Shown here piece after piece: positions 1 to 10,772 of a stretch of 64,000 nt of DNA. Both the position numbers and the translations under genes were made by a program. Below the pieces are notes generated by a model. It made no database searches and was not told where the DNA came from. It saw nothing but the letters and a program-made list of their open reading frames with translations. Positions within the stretch are counted from its first letter, which is position 1, and every line of letters begins with the position of its first letter. This DNA comes from RPQJ01 sp963706755 (GTDB lineage Bacteria; Pseudomonadota; Gammaproteobacteria; Steroidobacterales; Steroidobacteraceae), in the NCBI GenBank assembly GCA_963706755.1, contig CAVPNH010000011.1, positions 186,001 through 250,000 on the forward strand, given 5' to 3'.

Positions 1-434
1 GCCATGTTCAGGACGTAGCCGCTCTTCTGCCGGATGAACATCGGAATGAAGGCGTGACAACCGTGGATCACGCCCCACAGGTTGATGTCCATGATGCGGT
101 GCCACTGCTCGAGGGTGATGTCCTGGAGCTTGGCCGAGTCGATGATGCCGGCGTTGTTCACCAGGATGTCGAGCCCGCCCCACTGCGCCTCGATGCGCGC
201 AACCGCCGCCTCGAAGTCTTCCGGCTTCGCGACGTCGATCGTCATCTCGAGGACCTCGACCGCACCGGTCCGTCGGACGTCGTCGGCCGCCGCACGAACC
301 GCATCGGGTCGGCGTCCGGTCACTGCGACGCGCCAGCCCTGCCGGCCGAAATGCATGGCCATGGCCTTGCCAAAGCCGCTGTTGGCGCCGGTGATCAGGA
401 CGCGCTTCTGCGGAAACTTCTTCTCGAGTTTCAT
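1..434 (-). CDS. Short-chain dehydrogenase/reductase, C-terminus beyond window
   Basis: This is the N-terminal 144 residues or so of an NAD(P)-dependent short-chain dehydrogenase; the gene runs off the left edge. The Rossmann glycine motif TGANSGFG lies near residue 13 and the NNAG motif near residue 90. The catalytic Tyr-Lys region would be outside the window. The ATG overlaps the TGA of the upstream GFA-like gene by 4 bp (ATGA), so the two are probably translationally coupled as the last members of a leftward operon. The substrate cannot be told from the sequence. The fold assignment is secure. Confidence 0.88.
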   Translation of the reverse strand, partial: MKLEKKFPQKRVLITGANSGFGKAMAMHFGRQGWRVAVTGRRPDAVRAAADDVRRTGAVEVLEMTIDVAKPEDFEAAVARIEAQWGGLDILVNNAGIIDSAKLQDITLEQWHRIMDINLWGVIHGCHAFIPMFIRQKSGYVLNM

Positions 435-892
435 TGATTCTGCCGCTTGCTGCCGGCCGCCTGCGCCAGGCCGAGCATGGTCACGAGAATCTCCTGCTCC
501 TGGCACTGGGGGATCTCATTCAACCTGGCGACCCAGGGCAGCACCGAGCGGTACCAGAGCTGGTGCACCGGCGTGAGCTGTGCCCGCTGGTGGACGCCGC
601 CCAGGCGCAGGCTGAGGAACGGCGCCCCGCTGTCGGGAGAGTAGGAGTAGATGCCCGTGGCACACTTCGGGCAGAACACCTGCATGCGTCGCTGGCCGCT
701 GGTGCCGATCTTGGCGTACTCCGCGTACGGGCCGCTCATCGAAAACGTCTCGCGCCGCACGATTGCTCCGAAGCGGAAGGCCGTCGAGGCGATGACCTGG
801 CAGTCGGTGCAGTGGCAGGTGAAGACCCGTCCCTCGTCGACATCGGCCTCGAAGCTGATTGAACCGCAATGACACGATCCAGTGACGTGCAT
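431..892 (-). CDS. GFA/CENP-V domain protein
   Basis: A 153-residue protein of the glutathione-dependent formaldehyde-activating (GFA, CENP-V) fold. Its zinc ligands are visible as GSCHCGSISFEA at the N-terminus, CHCTDCQ about 20 residues later and FCPKCATGIYSY in the middle. The family includes S-(hydroxymethyl)glutathione synthase and several glutathione-linked lyases, but most members are uncharacterised. I chose the ATG at 892 because it places the CxC motif at the usual N-terminal position. It begins 2 bp after the stop of the GST gene and overlaps the SDR start. The GST neighbour supports a glutathione-adduct role (inference). Confidence 0.85.
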   Translation of the reverse strand: MHVTGSCHCGSISFEADVDEGRVFTCHCTDCQVIASTAFRFGAIVRRETFSMSGPYAEYAKIGTSGQRRMQVFCPKCATGIYSYSPDSGAPFLSLRLGGVHQRAQLTPVHQLWYRSVLPWVARLNEIPQCQEQEILVTMLGLAQAAGSKRQNQ

Positions 893-894
893 GG

Positions 895-1620
895 TCAGGC
901 TCCTTTCCCGGTGCGGCCGGTGCTGCCGGTCTGCAGGATCTCGCGGGCAGTGGCCACGAACTGGTCCGCAGCGTCCTGGTTTTCCTTGCTGTCCGAGCCC
1001 AGTTTCATCGTCATGGGCGGACGCTGCAGGCCGCGCGTGACGGCAGGCCGGGTCCGGATCTGCTCGAACCACCGTCGCAGGTGGTGGAATTCATTCAGCG
1101 AGATCCCCGACCAGTCGTGGGAAAAGATCCAGGGCCAATGGGCGATGTCGGCAATGGAGTAGTCACCGGCCAGGTACTCGTTCCGGGCCAGGTGGCCGTC
1201 GAGCACGCCGAACAGGCGGCGGACCTCGCTCTGGTACCGGTCGATCGCCAGCGGGATCTTCTCGGGCAGGTAGCGGAAGAACACGTTGGCCTGCCCCATC
1301 ATCGGGCCGACCCCGGCCATCTGGAACATCAGCCACTGGATGACACGGGAGCGCCCCTTCACGTCTGTCGGCAGCAGCTGACCGGTCTTCTCGGCGAGAT
1401 AGATCAGTATGGCGCCCGACTCGAAGACCGCAAAGTCGCCGGCCTCGTGGTCGACGATGGTGGGAATGCGGCCGTTCGGGTTGAGCGCGAGGTACCAGTC
1501 CTCCTTCTGTTCCTGCCTGCTGAAGTCCAGCACCCGCAGGTCGTACGGCAGCGAAAGTTCTTCGAGCGCGATGGATGCCTTGTATCCGTTCGGCGTTGCG
1601 GCTGTGTAGAGCGTGATCAT
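895..1620 (-). CDS. Glutathione S-transferase
   Basis: A 241-residue cytosolic glutathione transferase with an N-terminal thioredoxin-like half (about residues 1-80) and an all-helical C-terminal half. The start MITLYTAATPNGYK resembles the theta/Ure2p-like bacterial GSTs that often have Asn or Ser where others have Tyr as the catalytic residue. The motif NGRIPTIVDHE holds the conserved cis-Pro, and FESGAILIYLAEK binds the gamma-glutamyl part of glutathione. The start is the ATG at 1620; in-frame codons upstream show no family similarity. It lies between the dioxygenase and GFA genes in one leftward transcript. It probably conjugates or cleaves a product of the dioxygenase (inference). Confidence 0.9.
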   Translation of the reverse strand: MITLYTAATPNGYKASIALEELSLPYDLRVLDFSRQEQKEDWYLALNPNGRIPTIVDHEAGDFAVFESGAILIYLAEKTGQLLPTDVKGRSRVIQWLMFQMAGVGPMMGQANVFFRYLPEKIPLAIDRYQSEVRRLFGVLDGHLARNEYLAGDYSIADIAHWPWIFSHDWSGISLNEFHHLRRWFEQIRTRPAVTRGLQRPPMTMKLGSDSKENQDAADQFVATAREILQTGSTGRTGKGA

Positions 1621-1649
1621 GGCCTGGGCCACCCCTCGGTGTGACTCGA

Positions 1650-2498
1650 TCAGAACGGGCGGTCGCCCATGATGGTGGCGCGATTCATCTTGCGGTGGCA
1701 CGGAGGGTAGTCCATCACCGCGTAGTGCTGCGTGCAGCGGTTGTCCCAGATCGCCACGGCGTTAGGCGTCCAGCGCCAGCGCACCTGGTACTCGGGAATC
1801 GCGGCCTGGCTGACCAGGTACTCCAGCAGGTTGGACGTACCAGGGTGCATGTCCTGGCCGTAACGCACCCGCTCGGCGGTGTGGAAGTTGGTGAAGTGCG
1901 TAATGAAAGCGCTCGTGAACAGGCTCTTCCTGCCAGTGACCGGGTGCGTGCGCACGACCGGATGCTCCGGGTCAGGGAAGCGTTCCTTCATGGCGAGGCG
2001 CTCCTCGATCGGCTTCGCCGCCATGAACGAGGCTTCCATGCTGTGGCGCGCGCGCAGGTCGGCGATCGTCTTCTTGATGTGGTCGGGCAGCCGCTCGTAG
2101 GCCAGTTCCATGTTGGCCCACATGGTGTCACCGCCCACGGGCGGGCATTCCACGCAGCGCAGCACGGCACCCATCGGCGGGCACTCGCGCCAGGTGGCGT
2201 CGTTGTGCCAGGAGTTTTCGTAGCGCTCGGGTGGGCTCTCCGGCGTCTTCCAGATGTGGATGATGCCCGGCTCGCCCTTTGAGCTGGGGGCCAGCGGGTG
2301 GTCCTCGAGCGGACCGAACTTGCGCGCGAAGTTGGCGTGCTCGTCGTCGGTCATTTCCTGGTCGCGCGCGAAGAGCACCTTGTGCTCGAGCAGTAGCTGC
2401 TTGATCTCGGCGAACAGGCCATCGTCCCGCGACGCATCGGCCAGCTTCACGCCCTTCAGTTCCGCGCCAAGCGCGTACGTCAGTCGTTCGACTTTCAT
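1650..2498 (-). CDS. TauD/TfdA-family Fe(II)/2-oxoglutarate dioxygenase
   Basis: A 282-residue alpha-ketoglutarate-dependent dioxygenase. The facial triad is visible: WHNDATW supplies the His-x-Asp pair near residue 98, and the distal His lies in RCTQHYAVMDY near residue 260, followed by an Arg typical of the 2-oxoglutarate site. Family members hydroxylate taurine, 2,4-D and other small acids. The ATG at 2498 has a strong Shine-Dalgarno sequence (AGGAGGAG) 6 bases upstream. It is the first gene of the leftward TauD-GST-GFA-SDR cluster and is divergent from an AraC regulator, which may control it. The substrate is unknown. Confidence 0.92.
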   Translation of the reverse strand: MKVERLTYALGAELKGVKLADASRDDGLFAEIKQLLLEHKVLFARDQEMTDDEHANFARKFGPLEDHPLAPSSKGEPGIIHIWKTPESPPERYENSWHNDATWRECPPMGAVLRCVECPPVGGDTMWANMELAYERLPDHIKKTIADLRARHSMEASFMAAKPIEERLAMKERFPDPEHPVVRTHPVTGRKSLFTSAFITHFTNFHTAERVRYGQDMHPGTSNLLEYLVSQAAIPEYQVRWRWTPNAVAIWDNRCTQHYAVMDYPPCHRKMNRATIMGDRPF

Positions 2499-2703
2499 GT
2501 GGGTCTCCTCCTGAAATGGTTTGCGGCGGCGCGCATGCTCTGCACTGGTGCGGCCTGCCGATCGACAGGCGCCACGGTACAGGCGCGCGATTGACACGGT
2601 TTCGCATTGCGCGACAATGCCTTCGCATTTCGTGACAGGCGGCGCCTCGCAGTCGCACCGTCCTGCGCGCCGCGGACCGTTCACACAGAAGGTGGAGTGG
2701 CCA

Positions 2704-3720
2704 ATGCGATTCATGCGAGCGGCAACGCTGGGGACGTACCCTGCCCTGGCGAAGGAACTCGGCCTCAATCCGGTTGCGCAACTGCGCGAGGTCGGCCTGA
2801 CGCTCGCCATGCTCGCGCGGCCGGACAATCCGATCCGCGCCGATGCGGTCGTGCGATTGCTCGAGGTGTCCGCGCAACGCAGCGGATGCCGGACGTTCGG
2901 GCTGCGCATGGCCGAGGCGAGGCGGATGTCGCATTTCGGTGTCATGGGGCTGCTGCTGAGCCACCAGCGCACCCCCAGGGACGCGCTGCGCACGGCCATT
3001 CGCTACATGAACGTGCTCAACGAATCGACGGCGCTCTACCTCGAGGAGGTCGACAGAACGGCCGTGGTCCGTGCAGAAGTCCTCACCGAGGTGCCGATGC
3101 CGGCGACGCAGGCGGTCGAGGTGACGCTGGCGGTGTACGTACAGTCGTTCCGGGCAATCGCCGGCGAGCGGTGGCAGCCGAGGGCGGTGTATTTCAAGCA
3201 CGCGGCGCCGGACTCGATGGACGTGCACCAGCGCGTGTTCCGCTGCCGGTGCGAATTCGGCGCGGACTTCAACGGCCTGTACTGCCCGGCCAGCGACCTG
3301 GACATCGTGAATCCTTCGGTCGACTCGAAGTTCGCCGACTACGCCCGGCAGTTGATCGAGACCCTGCCGGAGCGGTCCTCTGCATCCGTCGTTGCCGACG
3401 TCAGCCGCCTGATCTACCTGTTCCTGCCCACGGGTCAGGCCAGCATCAAGCACGTCGCGCTGTCGCTCGGCATGAACGTTCGCACGCTGCAGCGCGAGCT
3501 CGACGAAGCCGGGGAGTCGTTCTCGTCATTGATCAACGGTGTCCGCCGCAAGCTGGTCGGCGCCTATCTGGACAATCCGCGGTTCACGGTCGGGCACGTG
3601 GCGGCTCTGCTCGGCTACCGGCGCCATGGTTCGTTCACGCGCTGGTTCGCCGAGGAGTTCGATTCGACGCCGCTCGAGTCGCGCCGAAAACAGAAGACGC
3701 CCCGGCGGCGAGCACGCTGA
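2704..3720 (+). CDS. AraC-family transcriptional regulator
   Basis: A 338-residue regulator with an N-terminal arabinose-binding-like domain of the type found in OruR/ArgR-like activators (about residues 15-200). The C-terminal AraC DNA-binding domain spans roughly 240-330 and has two helix-turn-helix motifs; SIKHVALSLGMNVRTLQREL is the first, and VGHVAALLGYRRHGSFTRWF the second. I used the ATG at 2704 because upstream in-frame sequence is low complexity and overlaps the divergent promoter. The roughly 200-bp gap shared with the dioxygenase gene suggests it controls that operon. Control of the aconitase X genes downstream is also possible. Confidence 0.9.
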   Translation: MRFMRAATLGTYPALAKELGLNPVAQLREVGLTLAMLARPDNPIRADAVVRLLEVSAQRSGCRTFGLRMAEARRMSHFGVMGLLLSHQRTPRDALRTAIRYMNVLNESTALYLEEVDRTAVVRAEVLTEVPMPATQAVEVTLAVYVQSFRAIAGERWQPRAVYFKHAAPDSMDVHQRVFRCRCEFGADFNGLYCPASDLDIVNPSVDSKFADYARQLIETLPERSSASVVADVSRLIYLFLPTGQASIKHVALSLGMNVRTLQRELDEAGESFSSLINGVRRKLVGAYLDNPRFTVGHVAALLGYRRHGSFTRWFAEEFDSTPLESRRKQKTPRRRAR

Positions 3721-3734
3721 TCCTGGCACGGCTG

Positions 3735-3768
3735 CGCGGGCGGGCCGGCGTTGCTTGCCCCGCCCGCG
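3735..3768 (+). terminator. Hairpin after the AraC gene
   Basis: A perfect 10-bp stem (CGCGGGCGGG paired with CCCGCCCGCG) with a 14-base loop starts 15 bases after the araC-type stop codon. No U-run follows, so it may be a pause or Rho-assisted site and not a classic intrinsic terminator. The rest of the gap up to 3980 shows no gene or clear promoter. Confidence 0.35.
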
Positions 3769-3980
3769 TGAAGGCGGCGGTGTCGTGAAATGCTAAACGG
3801 CTGACGTCAAAAGGGAAGTCCGCATTCCATGTGCGGCCTATGTTGAGGTCATCACCCGCCCTTCCTGCCCTATGACCGGGACCGGAACTGACGGGAGAAG
3901 GGCGGCGACCCGATCAACCCGAAGTTCTGTCCGACCAGGGTCGCCGGCGCAGCACGTTCCCGGACCAAGCGAGGTGTCCT

Positions 3981-4418
3981 GTGGGAGAGAAGATCGTTTT
4001 GACCGGCATTGCCCGGTCCAAGGGGAAGGCCGCTGGCAAGGCGCTGGTGAATCGCCAGCGGATGGGATGGGCCTTCAACCACGTCAGCAACGAAGGCGGC
4101 ATCGTGATGGTGCCTGGCGCCGACATCGAGGGTCAGTGCGTGACCGGCAAGGTCGTGGTGTACCCGACCGTGCTCGGATCGACCAGTGGTGCGGTCAGCC
4201 TGTATTTCAAGTGCAAGGAGTCGAACAAGGGCCCGGCAGCGATCATCTGCCAGAAGGTTCACGACATCGACATCAGCGGATGCATCGCGGGTGAAATCCC
4301 CGCCATCGACGGACTGGACCAGGATCCGATCCAGACGATCAGGACCGGTGACTGGGTGGAAATAGACGCCCCCAAGGTCGGCCAGAAGGCGACCGTCACC
4401 ATTACCCGTCAAGGCTGA
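3981..4418 (+). CDS. Aconitase X small (swivel) subunit, DUF126
   Basis: A 145-residue protein matching the swivelling domain of aconitase X (formerly DUF126). The conserved segment VLGSTSGAVSLYF near residues 54-66 carries the Ser/Thr-rich substrate loop of this family. Known two-subunit aconitase X enzymes are cis-3-hydroxy-L-proline dehydratase in bacteria and phosphomevalonate dehydratase in archaea. The start is a GTG at 3981. The large subunit begins 31 bp downstream, so the two form one operon. The exact substrate cannot be read from sequence. No proline racemase or other hydroxyproline gene lies nearby, so that role is uncertain here. Confidence 0.88.
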   Translation: MGEKIVLTGIARSKGKAAGKALVNRQRMGWAFNHVSNEGGIVMVPGADIEGQCVTGKVVVYPTVLGSTSGAVSLYFKCKESNKGPAAIICQKVHDIDISGCIAGEIPAIDGLDQDPIQTIRTGDWVEIDAPKVGQKATVTITRQG

Positions 4419-4449
4419 TCGACATCCGCCTCAAAGGCAGGAGACACGC

Positions 4450-5919
4450 ATGAACATGAAACTGACGCAGTACCAGCAGGAGATGCTGGACGGCAAGCAC
4501 GGTGAAACCAAGAAATTCTGCATGGAAAAGCTGGTGGATTTCGGTGAGGCGGTGGAAGCCACGGAAATGGTGGATCTCGTCCTGGTCCTCAACGAATGCC
4601 CCATTTGGTCGAAGGATCGCAAGGATCCCGAGAAGGCCAGGAAGCTGGCGATTCACGACCTCGGACACAGCCCTCTCTACGACCCGATCTTCAAGATGAA
4701 GGACGCCCACGTCGCGGACGAGTCAGGCTGCGCCTGTGGCAATGATCCGTACATGGTGCAGTTCGACAAGGCCGGCCAGAAGGGCTACCCGTGGAACTTC
4801 AGCCTCCCCGGCAAGGGTGAATTCAAGATCCCGGACGACATCATCCAGGACCTGAAGGCGGGCTACGACAAGCTCGCGGAGCATGGCTGGCTCAACTGGT
4901 CGTCATGCAATCCCTACTTCAACACGCGCGTTCCAAAGCTGGGCGAGTACGCGGCCAGTTCGGAATCGAGCGCGGCTGCCTACATCAACACGATCCTCGG
5001 CGCGCGCACCAACCGAGAGTCGCCGGTCAACACGGTGTATTGCGCCTACACCGGTTGCCTGCCCAAGTACGGCATGCTGATCGACGAGAACCGGGCGGCG
5101 AAGTGCATCGTGGAACTCGATGACGAAGTGCGCGACAACGTGAAGGGCGCTGCCGACTGGGCTGCACTGGGCGCCTGCATCGCCGAGAAGGCCAGCAACC
5201 GGATCCCGGCCGTGCTCAACCTGCCGAAGAAGATGAGCCCGACGGCGACCAAGCAGATCATAGCCTGCTGCTCGCCGGGCATGAACGACCCGATGCTGCA
5301 CCTGATGGGCTACACGCCGGAGTCCCCGACGCTCGAAGCGGCCTTCAAGGGCAAGATGCCCGCGAACCCCGAGCGCTACGTGATCACGATGGACGACGTC
5401 GTCGAGATGTTCCGCCACATCAACAACATCTCGCCGGCGCCGGGTCCCGCAAACGCCAAACCCGTCGATATCGTCATTGTTGGCTGTCCGCATGCGACCC
5501 TCGAGGAAGTGCGCGAGATCGCCCGCCTGGTCAAGGGCAAGAAGGTCAAGCCCGGCGTGATGCTCTGGGTGCAGACCGACACGCCGACCTACTTCATGGC
5601 CCAGCACTATGGCGACGCCAGGATCATCGAAGAGGCCGGCGGCAAGATCTATCACCAGACCTGCATGGCGATGACCGGCTTTCACCACTATCCGAAGGGC
5701 ATCACCATCGCCACGGACAGCTTCAAGTACTGCAAGCTGGGCGGCGGCATGGGATCGAAGTGGGTTTTCGGCAATCCGGAGGCCTTGGTCAACGCGGCGG
5801 TCACCGGCGCGTTCACCCCGACGGCACGCTGGAACTACTGGAGCCAGCCACGGGAGCAGCGTCTGGCCAGCGAGAAGGATCGCCCGCTTTACGGTGCGCC
5901 GGGTCCATTCATGTCGTAA
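4450..5919 (+). CDS. Aconitase X catalytic (large) subunit, DUF521
   Basis: A 489-residue aconitase X catalytic domain (formerly DUF521). Family landmarks are SSESSAAAYINTILGARTNRE, where the fold normally has GESNAV..N, the YG..xDENRxAK segment near 210, GCPHATLEEVREIA near 345, and the cluster-ligand region YHQTCMAMTG near 405. The last stretch, TDSFKYCKLGGGMGSKWVFG, matches the family C-terminus. The protein dehydrates a hydroxy acid using an iron-sulfur cluster in the known members. It is cotranscribed with the small subunit and followed 82 bp later by an MFS carrier that may import its substrate. At 489 residues it is somewhat longer than archaeal large subunits. Confidence 0.88.
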   Translation: MNMKLTQYQQEMLDGKHGETKKFCMEKLVDFGEAVEATEMVDLVLVLNECPIWSKDRKDPEKARKLAIHDLGHSPLYDPIFKMKDAHVADESGCACGNDPYMVQFDKAGQKGYPWNFSLPGKGEFKIPDDIIQDLKAGYDKLAEHGWLNWSSCNPYFNTRVPKLGEYAASSESSAAAYINTILGARTNRESPVNTVYCAYTGCLPKYGMLIDENRAAKCIVELDDEVRDNVKGAADWAALGACIAEKASNRIPAVLNLPKKMSPTATKQIIACCSPGMNDPMLHLMGYTPESPTLEAAFKGKMPANPERYVITMDDVVEMFRHINNISPAPGPANAKPVDIVIVGCPHATLEEVREIARLVKGKKVKPGVMLWVQTDTPTYFMAQHYGDARIIEEAGGKIYHQTCMAMTGFHHYPKGITIATDSFKYCKLGGGMGSKWVFGNPEALVNAAVTGAFTPTARWNYWSQPREQRLASEKDRPLYGAPGPFMS

Positions 5920-6001
5920 TACGGGGCGGCGGGTGAACCGCTGGCGCCAGCGTAGGGTACGTTTCAGGGGAGCGGGGCGCGGTTCGGCGCCAAGGGGAGA
6001 C

Positions 6002-7246
6002 ATGCTGAAAAGACATCCATGGGTCGTGCTCGGCGTCCTGTTGTTCATCAACATCATCGCCTACGTCGACCGCACGCTGCTCATCTCGTTCGCTCCCGCG
6101 ATCACTGCCGAGCTCGGCCTCAGCGACACGCAGTTTGGGTTCCTGTCGGGGGCCGTCTGGGTGTTGAGCTTCGGTTTCATGGCGTTGTTCTTTGGTTCGC
6201 TGGCGGACCGCTTCGGCCGCCCGCGCATCATCGCGGCCGGCATCTTCGTCTGGAGCCTGTGCACCGCCGCGTCCGGGTTCGCGGAGAGCTTCACGCAGAT
6301 GACCGTTGCGCGCTTCTTCGTGGCGACCGGGGAAGCGGCGCTGGTGCCGGCAGCGACTGCGCTGCTCTCCGAGTTGTTCGACGCCCGCCACAGAAGCACG
6401 GCCAACGGCATATTCTTCATCGGTCTGCCGCTCGGGCTTGGACTGGCGTTCGTCATCAGTGGAACGTTCGGCGCCGCGATCGGCTGGCGCCATACCTACC
6501 TCGCTCTCGGCGCCGTCGGCCTGGCGATCGCCGTCGCGCTCGCGTTCGTCCACGAGGAGCGCGAGGCGCACCCGGAAGAGCTCGGCGAGCCGTTCCTGCG
6601 CCAGATCCGTGGCGTGCTGCGCGAGCTGTCGCACCGGCCGGCCGTGATGCTGGTGATCGCAGGTTTCGTGATCATCCACGTCATCCTGGCCGAACTGTCG
6701 TTTTTGCAGCTGTGGCTGGTCCGGGAGCGAGGCGCGGATGCGGCACAGATCGCCGCGCGCATCGGGTGGATGCAGATCGTCTTCGGCACCCTCGGCGCGG
6801 TGGTCGGCGGCATCGCCGGCGACCGCCTGTCGATCCGGTTCCGGGGCGGCCACGCGACCTACCCCGCCATCGCCGGGCTGATCGGAGTGCCGTTGATGAT
6901 CGCGTGCCGCTTCGCCGAATACGGCAGCCCGTTGTTCTACGCGGGTCTCATGGCCAGCTTCTTCCTGACGCTGTCGCTGTACGGCAGCTGCCTTTCGTTC
7001 ATCCAGGAGCGCATGCCGGTCAGCATGCGCTCGACGGTCATCGGCTTCACGATGATGTCGCTCAATATCCTGGCAATCGCGCTCGGAAACCTCGCCGCCG
7101 GTGCGGCCAGCGACCACCTCACGGCGCAGGGCCACCCGGCGCCCCTCACGACCGTGCTCATCGCGATGGACTGCGTCCTGCTCCTCTCTGTCGTCTGCTT
7201 CATTGCGGCGGCCCGGTTGATTGCCAAGGAGCAGCGCGAGCGTTGA
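6002..7246 (+). CDS. MFS transporter
   Basis: A 414-residue major facilitator carrier with 12 predicted membrane segments. The first helix contains NIIAYVDRTLLISFAPAI, the D-R pattern of the anion:cation symporter and Spns-like MFS groups. Loop 2-3 carries the signature GSLADRFGRPRII. The ATG at 6002 follows an AGGGGAG ribosome site by 4 bases. It probably belongs to the aconitase X operon and imports an organic acid or amino-acid-like substrate (inference). Its TGA abuts the stop codon of the convergent sirtuin gene with no intervening base. Confidence 0.9.
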   Translation: MLKRHPWVVLGVLLFINIIAYVDRTLLISFAPAITAELGLSDTQFGFLSGAVWVLSFGFMALFFGSLADRFGRPRIIAAGIFVWSLCTAASGFAESFTQMTVARFFVATGEAALVPAATALLSELFDARHRSTANGIFFIGLPLGLGLAFVISGTFGAAIGWRHTYLALGAVGLAIAVALAFVHEEREAHPEELGEPFLRQIRGVLRELSHRPAVMLVIAGFVIIHVILAELSFLQLWLVRERGADAAQIAARIGWMQIVFGTLGAVVGGIAGDRLSIRFRGGHATYPAIAGLIGVPLMIACRFAEYGSPLFYAGLMASFFLTLSLYGSCLSFIQERMPVSMRSTVIGFTMMSLNILAIALGNLAAGAASDHLTAQGHPAPLTTVLIAMDCVLLLSVVCFIAAARLIAKEQRER

Positions 7247-8005
7247 CTACCGCAGCGCCGCGAGCAGCCGAGGCAGCAGCGCGCCGGAGGGTCCGGCCAG
7301 TACGAAGTCGGCGGCTGCCGAGAGATCGGTGCGGTTCGGATTGATCTCGATCACCCTGGCGCCCGTGCCGAGGGCCGTTTCCGCGAGTCCGGCGGCGGGG
7401 TAGACGAGGGACGAGGTCCCAACCGACAGAAACGCGTCGCAGTCCTGCGCGGCTTCGGCCGCTGCCAGCATCGGCCCGGCGGGTATCGCTTCGCCGAACC
7501 ACACGACGTCCGGCCGCAGCAGTCCCCCGCAGGCGGCGCAGCGCGGCAGGCCGTGGCGCGAGTCAGCGGCGCGATCGGCGATCACCCGTTCGACCGTGCA
7601 CCGGTCGCGCAGGATGTTGCCGTGGTATTCGAGGACGCCGCGGCTTCCGGCGCGCTGGTGCAGGCCATCCACGTTCTGGGTGACCAGCGTGAGCTTCGGG
7701 ACGCGACCGGCCAGTTCTGCGAGCGCGTAGTGGCCGGGATTCGGCTCGGCCTTGCGGAGCAGTTCGCGGCGGAACTCATACCAGTCCCAGACGAACTTCG
7801 GGTCGCGCTCGAAGGCCTCGGGGGTCGCAAGGTCCTCGGGCCTGAACTTTTCCCAGAGCCCGGTGAGCGCGTCGCGGAACGTGGGAATCCCGCTTTCCGC
7901 GGAAATCCCCGCGCCCGTGAGCACGCAGACGTGCCGCGCCTTCCGCAGGGCGGCCGCGGCGCGGCCGATCAGTTCATCAAGCGCTGCGGCGGACTCGTCT
8001 TTCAC
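7247..8005 (-). CDS. cobB: NAD-dependent protein deacylase, sirtuin class III
   Basis: A 252-residue Sir2 protein. The NAD-binding motifs are LTGAGISAESGIPTFR near residue 30 and LVTQNVDGLHQRAG near 107; the catalytic His is in YHGN near 128. WDWYEFRREL carries the Tyr-x-x-Arg pair of class III enzymes that accept succinyl and other acidic acyl groups, as in E. coli CobB. The zinc site has the reduced set of cysteines (DRC then CAAC) seen in CobB types. It removes acyl groups from lysines in enzymes such as acetyl-CoA synthetase. The start is a GTG at 8005, inside a short intergenic repeat. Confidence 0.92.
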   Translation of the reverse strand: MKDESAAALDELIGRAAAALRKARHVCVLTGAGISAESGIPTFRDALTGLWEKFRPEDLATPEAFERDPKFVWDWYEFRRELLRKAEPNPGHYALAELAGRVPKLTLVTQNVDGLHQRAGSRGVLEYHGNILRDRCTVERVIADRAADSRHGLPRCAACGGLLRPDVVWFGEAIPAGPMLAAAEAAQDCDAFLSVGTSSLVYPAAGLAETALGTGARVIEINPNRTDLSAAADFVLAGPSGALLPRLLAALR

Positions 8006-8042
8006 TATCCGCTAACCGCTAACCGCTGATCACTAACCGCTC
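8003..8042. repeat. Short repeated AACCGCT tract
   Basis: The gap between cobB and acnA consists almost entirely of the heptamer-like unit (CTAACCG repeated) with ACCGCTGATCAC at 8022-8033. The same 12-mer recurs at 30361-30372 between the glycosylase gene and uvrC. It overlaps the cobB start codon. It is probably a family of small dispersed intergenic repeats. Confidence 0.5.
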
Positions 8043-8045
8043 GCC

Positions 8046-10737
<2,692 letters not shown>

Positions 10738-10772
10738 GAAACCTCCGGGGATTCGAACGGGCCCGACGCAGC

